From an uncultured Prevotellaceae bacterium (lineage in GTDB: Bacteria; Bacteroidota; Bacteroidia; Bacteroidales; Bacteroidaceae), in assembly GCA_900315095.1 (NCBI GenBank), contig OMXS01000011.1:1-64000 (forward strand): a stretch of 64,000 nucleotides of DNA, read 5' to 3'. Both the position numbers and the translations under genes were made by a program. The notes under the pieces were generated by a model. It saw only the letters and a program-made list of their open reading frames with translations. It had not been told where the DNA came from and ran no database searches. Positions 24,476-33,576 of this stretch are shown here, piece by piece (positions within the stretch are counted from its first letter, which is position 1; each line of letters begins with the position of its first letter).

Positions 24476-26935
24476 ATGAATGACATTATTAAAAGAAGCA
24501 TGAAGACCGTCATTGGCCTATGTGCCGTGATGCTTGCCATCGTGGCAATGCCCGCCAAGGGACAGAACGCGAGACAAACAACACGACTCAACGAGGGATG
24601 GCGTTTCGCCTTCGGAAACGCTGCCGACCCACAGAAGGACTTCGGATGCGGAACAGAGTATTTCAATTATCTCACAAAGGCAAACTCCATTCATAACGAA
24701 GGACCTTACTCCCTAAAGTTTAACGACTCCGACTGGCAAGAAGTGAACGTGCCGCACGACTGGGTTACCACCCTGCCCTACGCCCGCGAGGCAAGCCACT
24801 CTCACGGCTACAAGACCGTAGGATTTAAATACCCCGCGACAAGTGTGGGATGGTATCGCAAGACTATCAACATTCCCGAGGAGGACCTTGGCAAACGCAT
24901 CATGCTGCAGTTCGACGGCATCTTCCGCAACGCCCGCGTGTGGTTCAACGGCTTCTACATGGGCACCGAGCCCAGCGGCTATGCCACTCAGGTGTACGAT
25001 GTGACGGAATATGTGAACTACGGCGGCGACAACCTCATCTGCGTGCGCGCTGACGCCACTCTCGAGGAGGGATGGTTCTACGAGGGTGCAGGCATCTACC
25101 GTGATGCATGGCTGGTGAAGACCGCTGCCGTCGGCGTGGCGCCCTTTGGCACCTTCGTATATGCCGACATTGAAGAGCCATACACCACCGTCACCATAGA
25201 AACCGAGGTGTGCAACAGCAGCCTCGAGACAAAAGAGTGCAGCGTGCACCAGCGACTGCTGGATGCCGATGGCGAACTATTAGCCGCCTCACAGCCCGAC
25301 GCTCCCAGAATCACCATTCTTCCTAAGCAGACCATCAAGTGCAAGCAGCAGTTGGTAGTCGAAAAACCGCACCTGTGGAGCCCCGACAACCCTTATCTGT
25401 ATAAGGTGGTGACAAGGGTGTCCTCGGGCAAAGAAGAATATGATGTGTATGAGACCACATTAGGCATACGCAAGGTGGAGTTCGATGCCGAGCGCGGTTT
25501 CCTGCTCAACGGCGAGCCGTTGAAACTGAAGGGTGTCAACATACATCAAGACCATGCTGGCGTGGGCTCAGCAATACCCGAGGCCCTCATGGCATGGCGC
25601 ATAAAGCAACTGAAAAAACTTGGTTGCAACGCCTACCGCTCGTCACACAACCCTATGACTCCCGCCCTGCTCGACATCTGCGACCGCGAGGGAATACTCG
25701 TAATCGACGAGAACCGTCTCTCGGGCATCAACGACGAGCACCTGCGACTGCTGGAGAACATGATACGCCGCGACCGCAACCACCCCTCGGTGATACTGTG
25801 GAGCGACGGCAACGAGGAATGGGGAATGGAGAACAGCGTGCAGGGCACACGCATAGCAGCGGCAATGCGCGAACATACCCGTCTGCTCGACCCCACACGC
25901 CACTCCACCATAGCCAATGCCGGCGGCTCGGAGATGATAAAAGGACTCGATGTAGTGGGATTCAACTATATCATGCAGAACGATGTGGACAATCGCAAGG
26001 CGGCAAACCCCACATGGAAAATAGTGGGAACAGAAGAGACCACCGGTTGCGGCACACGAGGAGTCTATTTCAACGACCCCGCACAGCCAGGACGCATGGC
26101 GTCGATGAACCTCACAGCCGACAAGGACGGCACAGAGAACCGCATAGAGCGAGGATGGAAGTTCTATGCCGAACGGCCATGGGCGGCAGGAGTGTTCTAC
26201 TGGACGGGCATCGACTACCGCGGCGAACCTAACCCTCTGAGTTATCCCGCCACCGACTCAGAGTTCGGAATACTAGACTACTGCGGTTTCCCGAAGGACG
26301 AGGCATGGTATCTGAAATCGTGGTGGACCGACGAGCCAACGCTGCACATATTCCCCCACTGGAACCTGCAAGGACACGAGGGTGAGGAGATAGAGTTGTG
26401 GGCATACAGCAACTGCGACGAGGTGGAACTGACGGTTAACGGCAAGAACCTCGGCAGACAGAAGATGCCACGTAACGGTCACCTGAAGTGGAAAGCCACA
26501 TACCAGCCTGGCAAGGTGGTGGCTGTGGGATATAAGAACGGCAAGCGCATCCTTACCAAGACTATCGCAACCACAAAGCCTGCTGCGAAAATAGTGCTGA
26601 AAACTGACCGCCAGCAGATAACGCCCGACAACCGCGACGTGGCGGTGGTTACAGTAGAGATACAAGACAAGAACGGCAACATAGTGCCTGATGCATGCCC
26701 TATGCTCTCAATACGCCTCGACGGCAACGGCCGCATACTGGGTGTGGGCAACGGCGACCCCTCGTATCTCGGTGCCGACAGTCCGAAGGAGAAGGACTGC
26801 AGAACGTTCCAGATTCCAGCCTTCAACGGTCTCGCTCAGATTCTCGTGCAGAGCAGCAACAGCGCCTCAACGCTCAACCTCTCATGCTCGTCAGAAGAAC
26901 TGAAGACTGGCAGCATCGCTATTGAGGCAAAGTAA
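24476..26935 (+). CDS. Exported glycoside hydrolase family 2 enzyme (beta-galactosidase-like)
   Basis: Start chosen at ATG 24476 (MNDIIKRSMK), after the promoter box; a Met eight codons later is an alternative. A signal peptide ends near AKGQ. Domain order follows GH2: N-terminal jelly-roll (NEGWRFAFG ... VPHDWVTT, GWFYEGAGIYRDAW), an immunoglobulin-like domain, then the TIM barrel. The likely acid/base Glu is in SDGNEEW and the nucleophile Glu probably in VGTEETT. C-terminal beta domains follow (DUF4982-like and an Ig-like GH2 C-terminal region). It is predicted to act in the periplasm on beta-galactosides of plant or host glycans. Specificity cannot be read from sequence alone. Confidence 0.88.
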   Translation: MNDIIKRSMKTVIGLCAVMLAIVAMPAKGQNARQTTRLNEGWRFAFGNAADPQKDFGCGTEYFNYLTKANSIHNEGPYSLKFNDSDWQEVNVPHDWVTTLPYAREASHSHGYKTVGFKYPATSVGWYRKTINIPEEDLGKRIMLQFDGIFRNARVWFNGFYMGTEPSGYATQVYDVTEYVNYGGDNLICVRADATLEEGWFYEGAGIYRDAWLVKTAAVGVAPFGTFVYADIEEPYTTVTIETEVCNSSLETKECSVHQRLLDADGELLAASQPDAPRITILPKQTIKCKQQLVVEKPHLWSPDNPYLYKVVTRVSSGKEEYDVYETTLGIRKVEFDAERGFLLNGEPLKLKGVNIHQDHAGVGSAIPEALMAWRIKQLKKLGCNAYRSSHNPMTPALLDICDREGILVIDENRLSGINDEHLRLLENMIRRDRNHPSVILWSDGNEEWGMENSVQGTRIAAAMREHTRLLDPTRHSTIANAGGSEMIKGLDVVGFNYIMQNDVDNRKAANPTWKIVGTEETTGCGTRGVYFNDPAQPGRMASMNLTADKDGTENRIERGWKFYAERPWAAGVFYWTGIDYRGEPNPLSYPATDSEFGILDYCGFPKDEAWYLKSWWTDEPTLHIFPHWNLQGHEGEEIELWAYSNCDEVELTVNGKNLGRQKMPRNGHLKWKATYQPGKVVAVGYKNGKRILTKTIATTKPAAKIVLKTDRQQITPDNRDVAVVTVEIQDKNGNIVPDACPMLSIRLDGNGRILGVGNGDPSYLGADSPKEKDCRTFQIPAFNGLAQILVQSSNSASTLNLSCSSEELKTGSIAIEAK

Positions 26936-27187
26936 AGGACTCACTTCACTCTCACCTCCCTGACAGGTGCCTATGACACGCTCCACATCGTCTGCCAGCA
27001 TGCCTGCCGCGATGCCCACCACCTTATAGTCGTCGCCGTCGGTGAATATCGTGGCTGCCCTGCCGTTAGCACACAGGGCGAAACTGCCGTCTGCAGATGT
27101 CTCGGTCACCTCCACCATGCCTCCTGCCTTAGCCGTGAGAGCAACCGCGATACAAATGAGAGATATTAGCAATCTTGTCTTGAACAT
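26891..27187 (-). pseudogene. Probable 5' remnant of a GH115-type alpha-glucuronidase gene
   Basis: Starting at ATG 27185-27187 there is a signal peptide (MFKTRLLISLICIAVALTAKA). About 55 residues then resemble the beginning of GH115 enzymes (DGSFALCANGRAATIF, DDYKVVGIAAGMLADDVERV). The match stops after VERVIG and the frame runs into the 3' end of the GH2 gene on the other strand. GH115 enzymes are normally over 800 residues, so this is a stump. The promoter (27206-27214) is intact. The family assignment is by eye and moderate. Confidence 0.5.
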
Positions 27188-27205
27188 AGCAATTAGTTTT
27201 ATAAT

Positions 27206-27214
27206 GCAAAGATA
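27206..27214 (-). promoter_or_regulatory. Outward promoter box at the left end of the element
   Basis: TATCTTTGC on the minus strand, about 20 bases before the GH115-like remnant start. A TTG lies about 19 bases upstream. Confidence 0.55.
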
Positions 27215-27446
27215 CAAAATAAAACGTCTTTTTGCAAGAAAAAAGTTAAAAAACTTCCGACCATTTTAGGGTCGGAAACGACATCCAAAATGTGCCGCAA
27301 ACGCCTTGCCACAAAGGGTTTGCTTAAAGGTCGGAAATAGGTCGGAAAAAAGTTGGGTGATGGGTGACAGTTTATAGTTCTGGCCGCCCCCTTCGGTTCT
27401 GCCACTTTGCTTACATAAAACCGAAATCAGGGAAAGCACAGAAAAA

Positions 27447-27676
27447 GTCAACAAGTCAACAAGTCAACAAGTCAACAAATGCCCTTCTCCGAACTTGCGA
27501 TTTTCAGGTGTCTTATTTCTTATATTTTATATATATTATAATATATATAAAATATAAATTATATATACATATATTTTTGCACATCACAGCACAGCATCTC
27601 GCCTCTATCATCTGTCTGCCATCATGAAAATCTCAAAACCCCTTTTGTTGACTTGTTGACTTGTTGACTTGTTGAC
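27447..27676. repeat. Paired octamer arrays, unit A (GTCAACAA x4 and its complement x4)
   Basis: Four perfect GTCAACAA copies at 27447-27478 and four perfect TTGTTGAC copies at 27645-27676 are exact complements over 32 bases. Between them lies a perfect 36-bp AT palindrome at 27521-27556. The unit could form a very long hairpin or cruciform. Confidence 0.9.
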
Positions 27677-27795
27677 TTTTGGGTGTTAGATACTGGGGCG
27701 AACGGGGTGTCGGGTGGCAGTTTATAGTTCCGGTCGCCCCTTCGGCTCTGCCACTTTGCTTACATAAAACCAAAATCAGGAAAAGCACAGAAAAA

Positions 27796-28013
27796 TTCGA
27801 CAATTCGACAATTCGACAATTCGACAAATGCCCTTTTCGGAATTCAGGATTTTAGGTGTCTCATTTCTTATATTATATATATATTATAATATATATAATA
27901 TAAAATATATATACATATATTTTTGTCTCTTCTCATTGTCTTTTCGCCCGTCATCTCTCTCGCACATCTTCAAAAACCCTTTTGTCGAATTGTCGAATTG
28001 TCGAATTGTCGAA
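27796..28013. repeat. Paired octamer arrays, unit B (TTCGACAA x4 and its complement x4)
   Basis: Four TTCGACAA copies at 27796-27827 and four TTGTCGAA copies at 27982-28013 are exact complements. An AT-rich near-palindrome lies around 27876-27897. The layout is identical to unit A but the octamer differs at its first three or so positions, in both arms. Confidence 0.9.
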
Positions 28014-28232
28014 AAGTCGAATTCGTCAAAAGCGTAAAAAGGAACGTTTTTTGATGCTTGTCAATATAAAATGAGCATTTTTCAAAAATCTTCCGACCTA
28101 TTTCCGACCATTTCCGACCTTTGATGAAATGCCCTGAGACAAAGGGTTTCGCCACTTTTAGGGCAAAATTTTCCGACCTAAAATGGTCGGAAGAAATTCG
28201 TGTTTTTTCTTGCAAAACGCTCTTCCATTTTG

Positions 28233-28241
28233 TATCTTTGC
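28233..28241 (+). promoter_or_regulatory. Outward promoter box at the right end of the element
   Basis: TATCTTTGC facing right. No gene follows for over 400 bases, only repeats, so any transcript would be noncoding or would read into the CHASE2 operon. Confidence 0.45.
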
Positions 28242-28411
28242 ATTAGTAACACGCCCGCCTGCATTCCTTCCCATAGAGAGAGCCAAACACCAACAAGTCG
28301 CCGCCTGACAGAACATAAGAACTCGCCGCCCGCCAAGCACCTCACGCACCGCGAAACGCGTGCATCAGCGCCCTCACTGGTATACTGTCCCCCTGCCAAA
28401 AGGTATATCAA

Positions 28412-28580
28412 ACTCAACTTTCGCAAGTTGAAGGAGTTAAGGAGTTAAAGGAGTTAAGGAGTTAAGACAACACCCTAATATCCAACAACTCCAAATGGAA
28501 AAGGAGAAGATAACTAATGTCATAACTCCTTAACTCCATAACTCCTTAACTCCAAAGAAGTTGAGTTTGCGAAACTTCAG
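28412..28580. repeat. Third paired word array (GGAGTTAA x4 and complement)
   Basis: Four GGAGTTAA-type words after CGCAAGTTGAA on the left, and their complement (CTCCTTAACTCCATAACTCC...) on the right, enclosing about 60 bases. The flanking GTTGAGTTTGCGAAACTTC relates to the left flank. The 28246-28411 stretch before it contains a copy of the AAAAGGTATATCAAAC repeat and no gene. Confidence 0.75.
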
Positions 28581-28627
28581 TCAAACAGCGTGCAGAAACA
28601 CATAATTGTCAATTTTTCATGATATAT

Positions 28628-28660
28628 TTTTGTGTTATTGCACATTTATAGTATCTTTGC
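28628..28660 (+). promoter_or_regulatory. Promoter of the CHASE2-CHAT operon
   Basis: TTTTG ending at 28632, exactly 19 bases, then TATCTTTGC at 28652-28660. The ATG follows at 28671, so the leader is only a few bases long. Confidence 0.75.
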
Positions 28661-28670
28661 CAATACATTA

Positions 28671-29888
28671 ATGATGAAACGGAAGAAGACTACAAGGAAA
28701 GGGAAGAATGCTATAACGAGGTGGGTATTAGACAGGAAGACGCCTATACTCGTCTCCGTCGGCAATGTCATCGCATTGCTCGTCCTGACGTATGTGCTGA
28801 ACAACCAGCCTTTGTTCACGGGCGAGAACCTGAATATGTTCGCATGGGCGGAACTGCTCAAGAACAAGACAGGACTTTCTGAAAAGACCGATTATAAAGA
28901 TGCGCTGTTCATCAACGTGTCCTACGACAAGCAACTCATAGACAAGAACGACGACATGGGAATGCCCGTAGGGAATACTGACATTACCGACCGCAGCAAG
29001 TTGCTGAACATTCTCAGCAGGCTGGACAGCATAGGGCAGCACAGGTACATCATCCTGGATGTGAGATTCGAAAAGGGATACGACAGCGAGGCCGACTCGG
29101 CGCTGTTCGCCAAACTGAAGGGCATGAACAACATCACCATCGCCAGTCACAAGGACATAGAACTGGCAGACTCTGCCCTGAAGAAGAAGGCTGCCATCAG
29201 CGACTATGCTTCAACCATCGTAGCCACTAACTTCACACGCTACAAATACCTTTACGACAGCCAGCCGTCGATGCCGCTGTACGCATACAGGGAGATGACG
29301 GGGAAGACCATCACGCGTCACGGATTCCTTTACACCTGCGACGGCAGACTGTGCCACAACAGCGCGTTCCTGAACTTTCCAGCAAAAGCCTTCTCGGAGT
29401 ATGACGAGAGCGGAAACAAGACTTACTACAACCTGGGGAGCGACATCCTGGAGAGTTACTCCGACTCCGACCTCGCCGTGCTTACAAAGGACAAGATGGT
29501 GTTTATCGGCGACATGACTGAAGACGTGCACGACACCTACTCGGGACTGAAGCCCGGCAGCGTCATAACCTATCACGCCCTGCACTCCCTGCTCAACGGC
29601 AAGCACCTCGTGTCGCGCGTCATGACGGCGCTGCTGGCGCTGCTGTTCTTCATCATCTCGCTCTCGCTGTTCAGCCACAGGTCGCTGGCAGACCGCATTC
29701 CGCTGTTCAGGAACTCGCGTTCGCGGGCAGTGCGCTTCCTACTCTCGTTCGCCGGCTATGCCTTAGTGCTGTATATCGTGGTGGCCGTGCTCTACTTTTT
29801 CTTTGACACCACCATCAGCATCATTATCCCATCACTTTATTTCGCCATTCAGAAAACGATTATAAACTATAAACGAACGAAGATATGA
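28671..29888 (+). CDS. CHASE2-domain membrane protein
   Basis: Start at ATG 28671, after the promoter. About 405 residues: a basic N-terminus, one membrane span (about 26-43), a large extracytoplasmic CHASE2-like domain (about 45-310, with VILDVRFEKGYDSEADSAL-type and VFIGDMTEDVHDTY segments), and three C-terminal spans (around 318-335 and 355-393). CHASE2 domains normally sense unknown signals and sit on kinases or cyclases. Here no output domain follows the last span. It is first in an operon with an exported protein (4-base overlap) and a secreted CHAT protease, so it may be the sensor or anchor for them. Confidence 0.8.
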   Translation: MMKRKKTTRKGKNAITRWVLDRKTPILVSVGNVIALLVLTYVLNNQPLFTGENLNMFAWAELLKNKTGLSEKTDYKDALFINVSYDKQLIDKNDDMGMPVGNTDITDRSKLLNILSRLDSIGQHRYIILDVRFEKGYDSEADSALFAKLKGMNNITIASHKDIELADSALKKKAAISDYASTIVATNFTRYKYLYDSQPSMPLYAYREMTGKTITRHGFLYTCDGRLCHNSAFLNFPAKAFSEYDESGNKTYYNLGSDILESYSDSDLAVLTKDKMVFIGDMTEDVHDTYSGLKPGSVITYHALHSLLNGKHLVSRVMTALLALLFFIISLSLFSHRSLADRIPLFRNSRSRAVRFLLSFAGYALVLYIVVAVLYFFFDTTISIIIPSLYFAIQKTIINYKRTKI

Positions 29889-30502
29889 GAAAGTCAATCA
29901 TAGCATTTCTTGCACTTCTCGTTACAGCAACGATATGGGCCGACGACTACAAGATACTGAAGATGAACACGCCGTCGATAAAAATAGGCAAGCACATCTG
30001 CAAGTCTGGTGATGTGTTTTCCGACCAAGACAAGATTCTCTGGTCGGCAGACAAACAGGCCATAAAAGTGCAAAACCTTAAGACAAAGGAGATACGGCTG
30101 TTCGTGGGCAACGATTTCTTCACTAAAAAAAGCACGTCGATAAAAGACTATTATGTGAAGACGAACCACCTCTCTACAAGGGGAAACATGATGACACTTG
30201 ACGAGTTCGCAGAGCAACTGCCAGACACCTTGTATCTGTGGGATGACATCACGATGGAACTGCCTTTCGCACCCGAGGACTCGTCGTTCTTCTTCATCGA
30301 ATATAAAGACAAGAACGGCAGCGACAGGAAAAGCATGCTGGAGACCACGGACGACAGCATTACCGTCAGTCGACAGTCGTTCGGCGCTGATGAGGACAGA
30401 GACGAGATAGCAGTCTCCTTCCACTTTCACGACGGTCTTTACGGGGAAGACAGCGTGCTGAAAGACACCGTTCGCATCATTATGATTCCCGACATCCAAT
30501 AG
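29885..30502 (+). CDS. Exported protein of unknown function in the CHASE2-CHAT operon
   Basis: Its ATG overlaps the stop of the CHASE2 gene (ATGA), so translation is probably coupled. It is 205 residues with a cleavable signal peptide (MRKSIIAFLALLVTATIWAD). The rest is beta-rich and charged, with phrases such as LFVGNDFFTKK and FFFIEYKDKNG; there are no conserved enzyme motifs and no lipobox. I do not recognise the family. Position between a CHASE2 sensor and a CHAT protease suggests a periplasmic adaptor or a substrate. Confidence 0.75.
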   Translation: MRKSIIAFLALLVTATIWADDYKILKMNTPSIKIGKHICKSGDVFSDQDKILWSADKQAIKVQNLKTKEIRLFVGNDFFTKKSTSIKDYYVKTNHLSTRGNMMTLDEFAEQLPDTLYLWDDITMELPFAPEDSSFFFIEYKDKNGSDRKSMLETTDDSITVSRQSFGADEDRDEIAVSFHFHDGLYGEDSVLKDTVRIIMIPDIQ

Positions 30503-30529
30503 GTTTTTATAATTTACTAGGAGAACATT

Positions 30530-33517
30530 ATGAGGAGGTTTCTGTTGATATCCGTTTTGTTGCTTGGCACAGTCTCTTTGTTTGCCCAGGCAAAGGACGG
30601 CATGTCTAACATAGAAGACTCCATCTCCGTCTATTACGACTCGTTTTTCAAGTATTTCCGAGAGGAGGACTACGAACGGGCGATTTACTATGGCAGCAGG
30701 CTAAAAGACAAATGGGAAGAGGCGAAATGGGAGAAAGACTCCATATATTGCGGAATAGCCTATGCCCTTGCAAATCTTTATAATGTAGAAGGACGTCCCG
30801 AACTATCTGCTTCTATCCTGACGGAACTGGCACCTACGGCAAAGACCGTTTTCGGGGATAACAGCCTCGATTACGTGGAGATAATCAGCGACCTCGCCCA
30901 CTATCATTCCGCCTTTGCCAACTACACGGAAGCCATGCGGCTGGGAACGGAGGTGTTGAACATAAGGAAGAAAGTGCTGGGAACGGAGCATCCAGAATAT
31001 GCCATAGCACTCGGAAACCTTGCCCACTACAAGTCGGCACTCGGGAACTACGCAGAGGCAATAAGGCTGGGAACGGAGGCGATGGAGATAAGAAAGAGAA
31101 CCGTAGGCACAGAACATCCCGACTATGCCGCGGCACTAAGCAATCTCGCGCACTACTATTCGGAAACAGGAAACAACTCGGAGGCTGCTGTTTTAGGAAC
31201 AGAGGCACTGGAAATATACAAAAAGGCATATGGCACAGAGCATCCTGACTATGCAATGGCTCTTGGCAACCTCGGCAATTATTACTCCGACCTCGGCAAC
31301 TATGAAGAGGCAATACGGTTGGGAATAGAGGCGATAGAGATAAAAAAGAGAGTGCTCGGCACCGAGCATCCCGACTATGCCACAGCGCTAAGCAACCTCG
31401 CGCACGACTTGGCTGCTCTCGGTGACTATACCGAGGCAATAAGATTGGGAACGAAGGCAATCGAGATAAGGAAGGAGGTGCTCGGAACGGAACATCCCGC
31501 CTATGCCACAGCACTCAGCAATCTCGCCACCTATTTGTCTGAAACAGGAGATTATGCCGAGGCAATAAAGTTAGGAACGGAGGCGATGGAAATAAGGAAG
31601 AAGACGCTCGGCACAGAGCATCCCGACTATGCCATGTCGCTAAACAACATCGCTGCCGACTATTCTGACATTGGCAACTTCACAGAGGCGATAAGACTGG
31701 GAAAGGAGGCAAACGAGATATACAAGAGAATGCTCGGAACGGAGCATCCCGACTATGCTGCAGTACTAAGCAACCTCGCCAGTTACTACTCTTCATTAGG
31801 CAACCACGCTGAGGAGTTTTCTTGCATCAACCAGTCGTTGGAATCTTCACGGCAATACGTTCTCGGCAGTTTCTCGGAACTTTCACCAGAATTGCAGGAG
31901 ACGCTATGGAACGAGAACTACGAGTATATGTTCAATATCGCCTTGCCGATGACAGTTTTCAGATATCAGACCGACGAGTCGGTAGCCGCACTCTACGACA
32001 AGACAGCGCTGTTCTCAAAGGGTATTCTGCTGAACACAGGCATCGCCATGAGACAGTTGATTATTGAAAGCGGCAACCCTGCCATAATAGCGAAATATGA
32101 CGCGCTCTCCGCTAATGTAGGCATCTATGAGGAGCAAATGGAGATGCCCGTTCAGGAGAGGAGCATCGACACGGACTCGCTGCACGCGGTAATACAGAGG
32201 CAGGAGATGGAACTGGCACGGGAGTCGAAGGCCTTCGGCGACTACTCGCGCAACATACGGCTGAACTGGAGGGACATTCAAAAAAGGCTCGATAAAGACG
32301 ACATCGCCATAGAGTTCATCGCGTTTCCTTTATTTGAAACAGACAGTACGATGTACGTAGCGCTAACGGTGAGAAAGGGGTATAAAGCACCGCACATGAC
32401 AACGCTTTTCGAGAAGAATGAACTCAGCGATATAAACACCAGCCTCTACAAACGACCGGAACTGAGCAGAATGGTATGGGGACGGCTGGCAAGTGAACTG
32501 GAAGGGGTGAAGGACATCTTTTTCTCGCCAAGCGGAGAACTATATAACATCGCCATAGAGTCGGTGCCTCATTGGGAGAAGGACTGCATGATGAGCGACA
32601 TGTTCAACCTCTACCGCCTCTCTTCAACACGAGAACTGGCAATGGCGCATGACAAGACGAAGTCGGATGGTGCCGTGGTGTACGGAGGAATAAATTACGA
32701 CACCGAAGTGAGTGCAATGGGGACTCCGAGAACAGACGCAGGCAATCTCCTCGCACAACGCGGATTTGTTGCTGACTCCACGACATACCGAGGAGGGGGA
32801 TGGCCTTACCTTAAAGGCACCCTGGAGGAGGCTGACGAGGTGTGCGAAATACTGAAACACTCGAAAACGAAAGTCAGCAAGATAACAGGAACTGACGCTA
32901 CCGAGACCACGCTGAAGGACCTCTCGGGAAAGAGGAAGAGGATGCTGCACATCGCCACACACGGTTTCTACTGGAGCGAGACGGATGCCAGAAGGCAGAA
33001 GAGGCGCGAAGGAATGCGGTTCCTTAATATGGGAGACGCGCAGGCGAATTATGTGGAGGACAAGGCGATGACACGCTCGGGACTCTTGTTCTCTGGGGCT
33101 GAGAACACATTCAGCGGTGTGGAGATACCTGCAGGAGTTGACGACGGAGTGCTAACGGCACAAGAGATATCAAGACTTGACCTGAGAGGACTCGACCTGC
33201 TGGTGCTTTCGGCATGTCAGACAGGACTGGGAGAGATTACCGGCGACGGAGTGTTCGGACTGCAGCGAGGCTTCAAGAAGGCTGGCGCACGCACCATAGT
33301 GATGAGCCTGTGGAGTGTCAGCGACAACGCCACAAAAGACCTGATGACGCAGTTCTACACAGCATTGGCGGCAGGGAAAAACAAACGACAGGCGTTCGCA
33401 GAAGCACAAAGGTACCTGAAAGAGCATGACAGCGACTATGGTTACTTCCCCAGCAGTCTGCGTCTAAGACGTCCGCACTGGGCTGCCTTCATAATGCTTG
33501 ACGGCACCGACCGCTAA
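30530..33517 (+). CDS. Secreted TPR-CHAT caspase-like protease
   Basis: 995 residues. A signal peptide (MRRFLLISVLLLGTVSLFAQ) precedes about eight or nine 42-residue tetratricopeptide repeats of the kinesin-light-chain type (about 90-440; recurring LGTEHPDYA). A linker follows, then a CHAT domain from about 690. The caspase-like dyad is intact: His811 in HIATHGFYW and Cys896 in LVLSACQTGLG. CHAT proteases in bacteria often cut a partner protein when triggered; here the signal peptide places it outside the cytoplasm. It is the last gene of the CHASE2 operon, 27 bases after the middle gene. Confidence 0.9.
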   Translation: MRRFLLISVLLLGTVSLFAQAKDGMSNIEDSISVYYDSFFKYFREEDYERAIYYGSRLKDKWEEAKWEKDSIYCGIAYALANLYNVEGRPELSASILTELAPTAKTVFGDNSLDYVEIISDLAHYHSAFANYTEAMRLGTEVLNIRKKVLGTEHPEYAIALGNLAHYKSALGNYAEAIRLGTEAMEIRKRTVGTEHPDYAAALSNLAHYYSETGNNSEAAVLGTEALEIYKKAYGTEHPDYAMALGNLGNYYSDLGNYEEAIRLGIEAIEIKKRVLGTEHPDYATALSNLAHDLAALGDYTEAIRLGTKAIEIRKEVLGTEHPAYATALSNLATYLSETGDYAEAIKLGTEAMEIRKKTLGTEHPDYAMSLNNIAADYSDIGNFTEAIRLGKEANEIYKRMLGTEHPDYAAVLSNLASYYSSLGNHAEEFSCINQSLESSRQYVLGSFSELSPELQETLWNENYEYMFNIALPMTVFRYQTDESVAALYDKTALFSKGILLNTGIAMRQLIIESGNPAIIAKYDALSANVGIYEEQMEMPVQERSIDTDSLHAVIQRQEMELARESKAFGDYSRNIRLNWRDIQKRLDKDDIAIEFIAFPLFETDSTMYVALTVRKGYKAPHMTTLFEKNELSDINTSLYKRPELSRMVWGRLASELEGVKDIFFSPSGELYNIAIESVPHWEKDCMMSDMFNLYRLSSTRELAMAHDKTKSDGAVVYGGINYDTEVSAMGTPRTDAGNLLAQRGFVADSTTYRGGGWPYLKGTLEEADEVCEILKHSKTKVSKITGTDATETTLKDLSGKRKRMLHIATHGFYWSETDARRQKRREGMRFLNMGDAQANYVEDKAMTRSGLLFSGAENTFSGVEIPAGVDDGVLTAQEISRLDLRGLDLLVLSACQTGLGEITGDGVFGLQRGFKKAGARTIVMSLWSVSDNATKDLMTQFYTALAAGKNKRQAFAEAQRYLKEHDSDYGYFPSSLRLRRPHWAAFIMLDGTDR

Positions 33518-33527
33518 CGGCAGGGCA

Positions 33528-33563
33528 CAAAAAAATCGCCAAGTGCCGAAAGGCAGCTTAGCG
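33528..33563 (-). terminator. Intrinsic terminator after tRNA-Gln
   Basis: On the minus strand the stem closes with GCTGCC-TTTC-GGCA, CGC/GCG outer pairs, and is followed by seven T. It may also help end the CHAT operon from the other side. Confidence 0.75.
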
Positions 33564-33576
33564 AATCAAAAGGTGT

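Larger units (their letters stand above)
27202..28245. repeat. 1.04-kb inverted-repeat element with outward promoters and internal paired arrays
   Basis: The ends (about 27202-27360 and 28084-28245) are imperfect inverted copies. Each begins with TAATGCAAAGATACAAAAT and holds GCAAGAAAAAA and CTTCCGACC/AGGTCGGAA phrases. Each end thus carries a -7 box TATCTTTGC pointing outward (27206-27214 minus, 28233-28241 plus). Inside are two direct copies of a unit that starts with CAGTTTATAGTTC and holds paired octamer arrays around an AT-rich palindrome. No coding frame of any quality and no transposase is present. Confidence 0.7.

Noticed and set aside
27447-28013. Possible CRISPR array
   Set aside because: The repeats are contiguous octamers with no unique spacers, and no cas genes are near.
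28246-28411. A gene driven by the right outward promoter
   Set aside because: No frame of useful length or protein-like composition; the stretch is repeat-derived.
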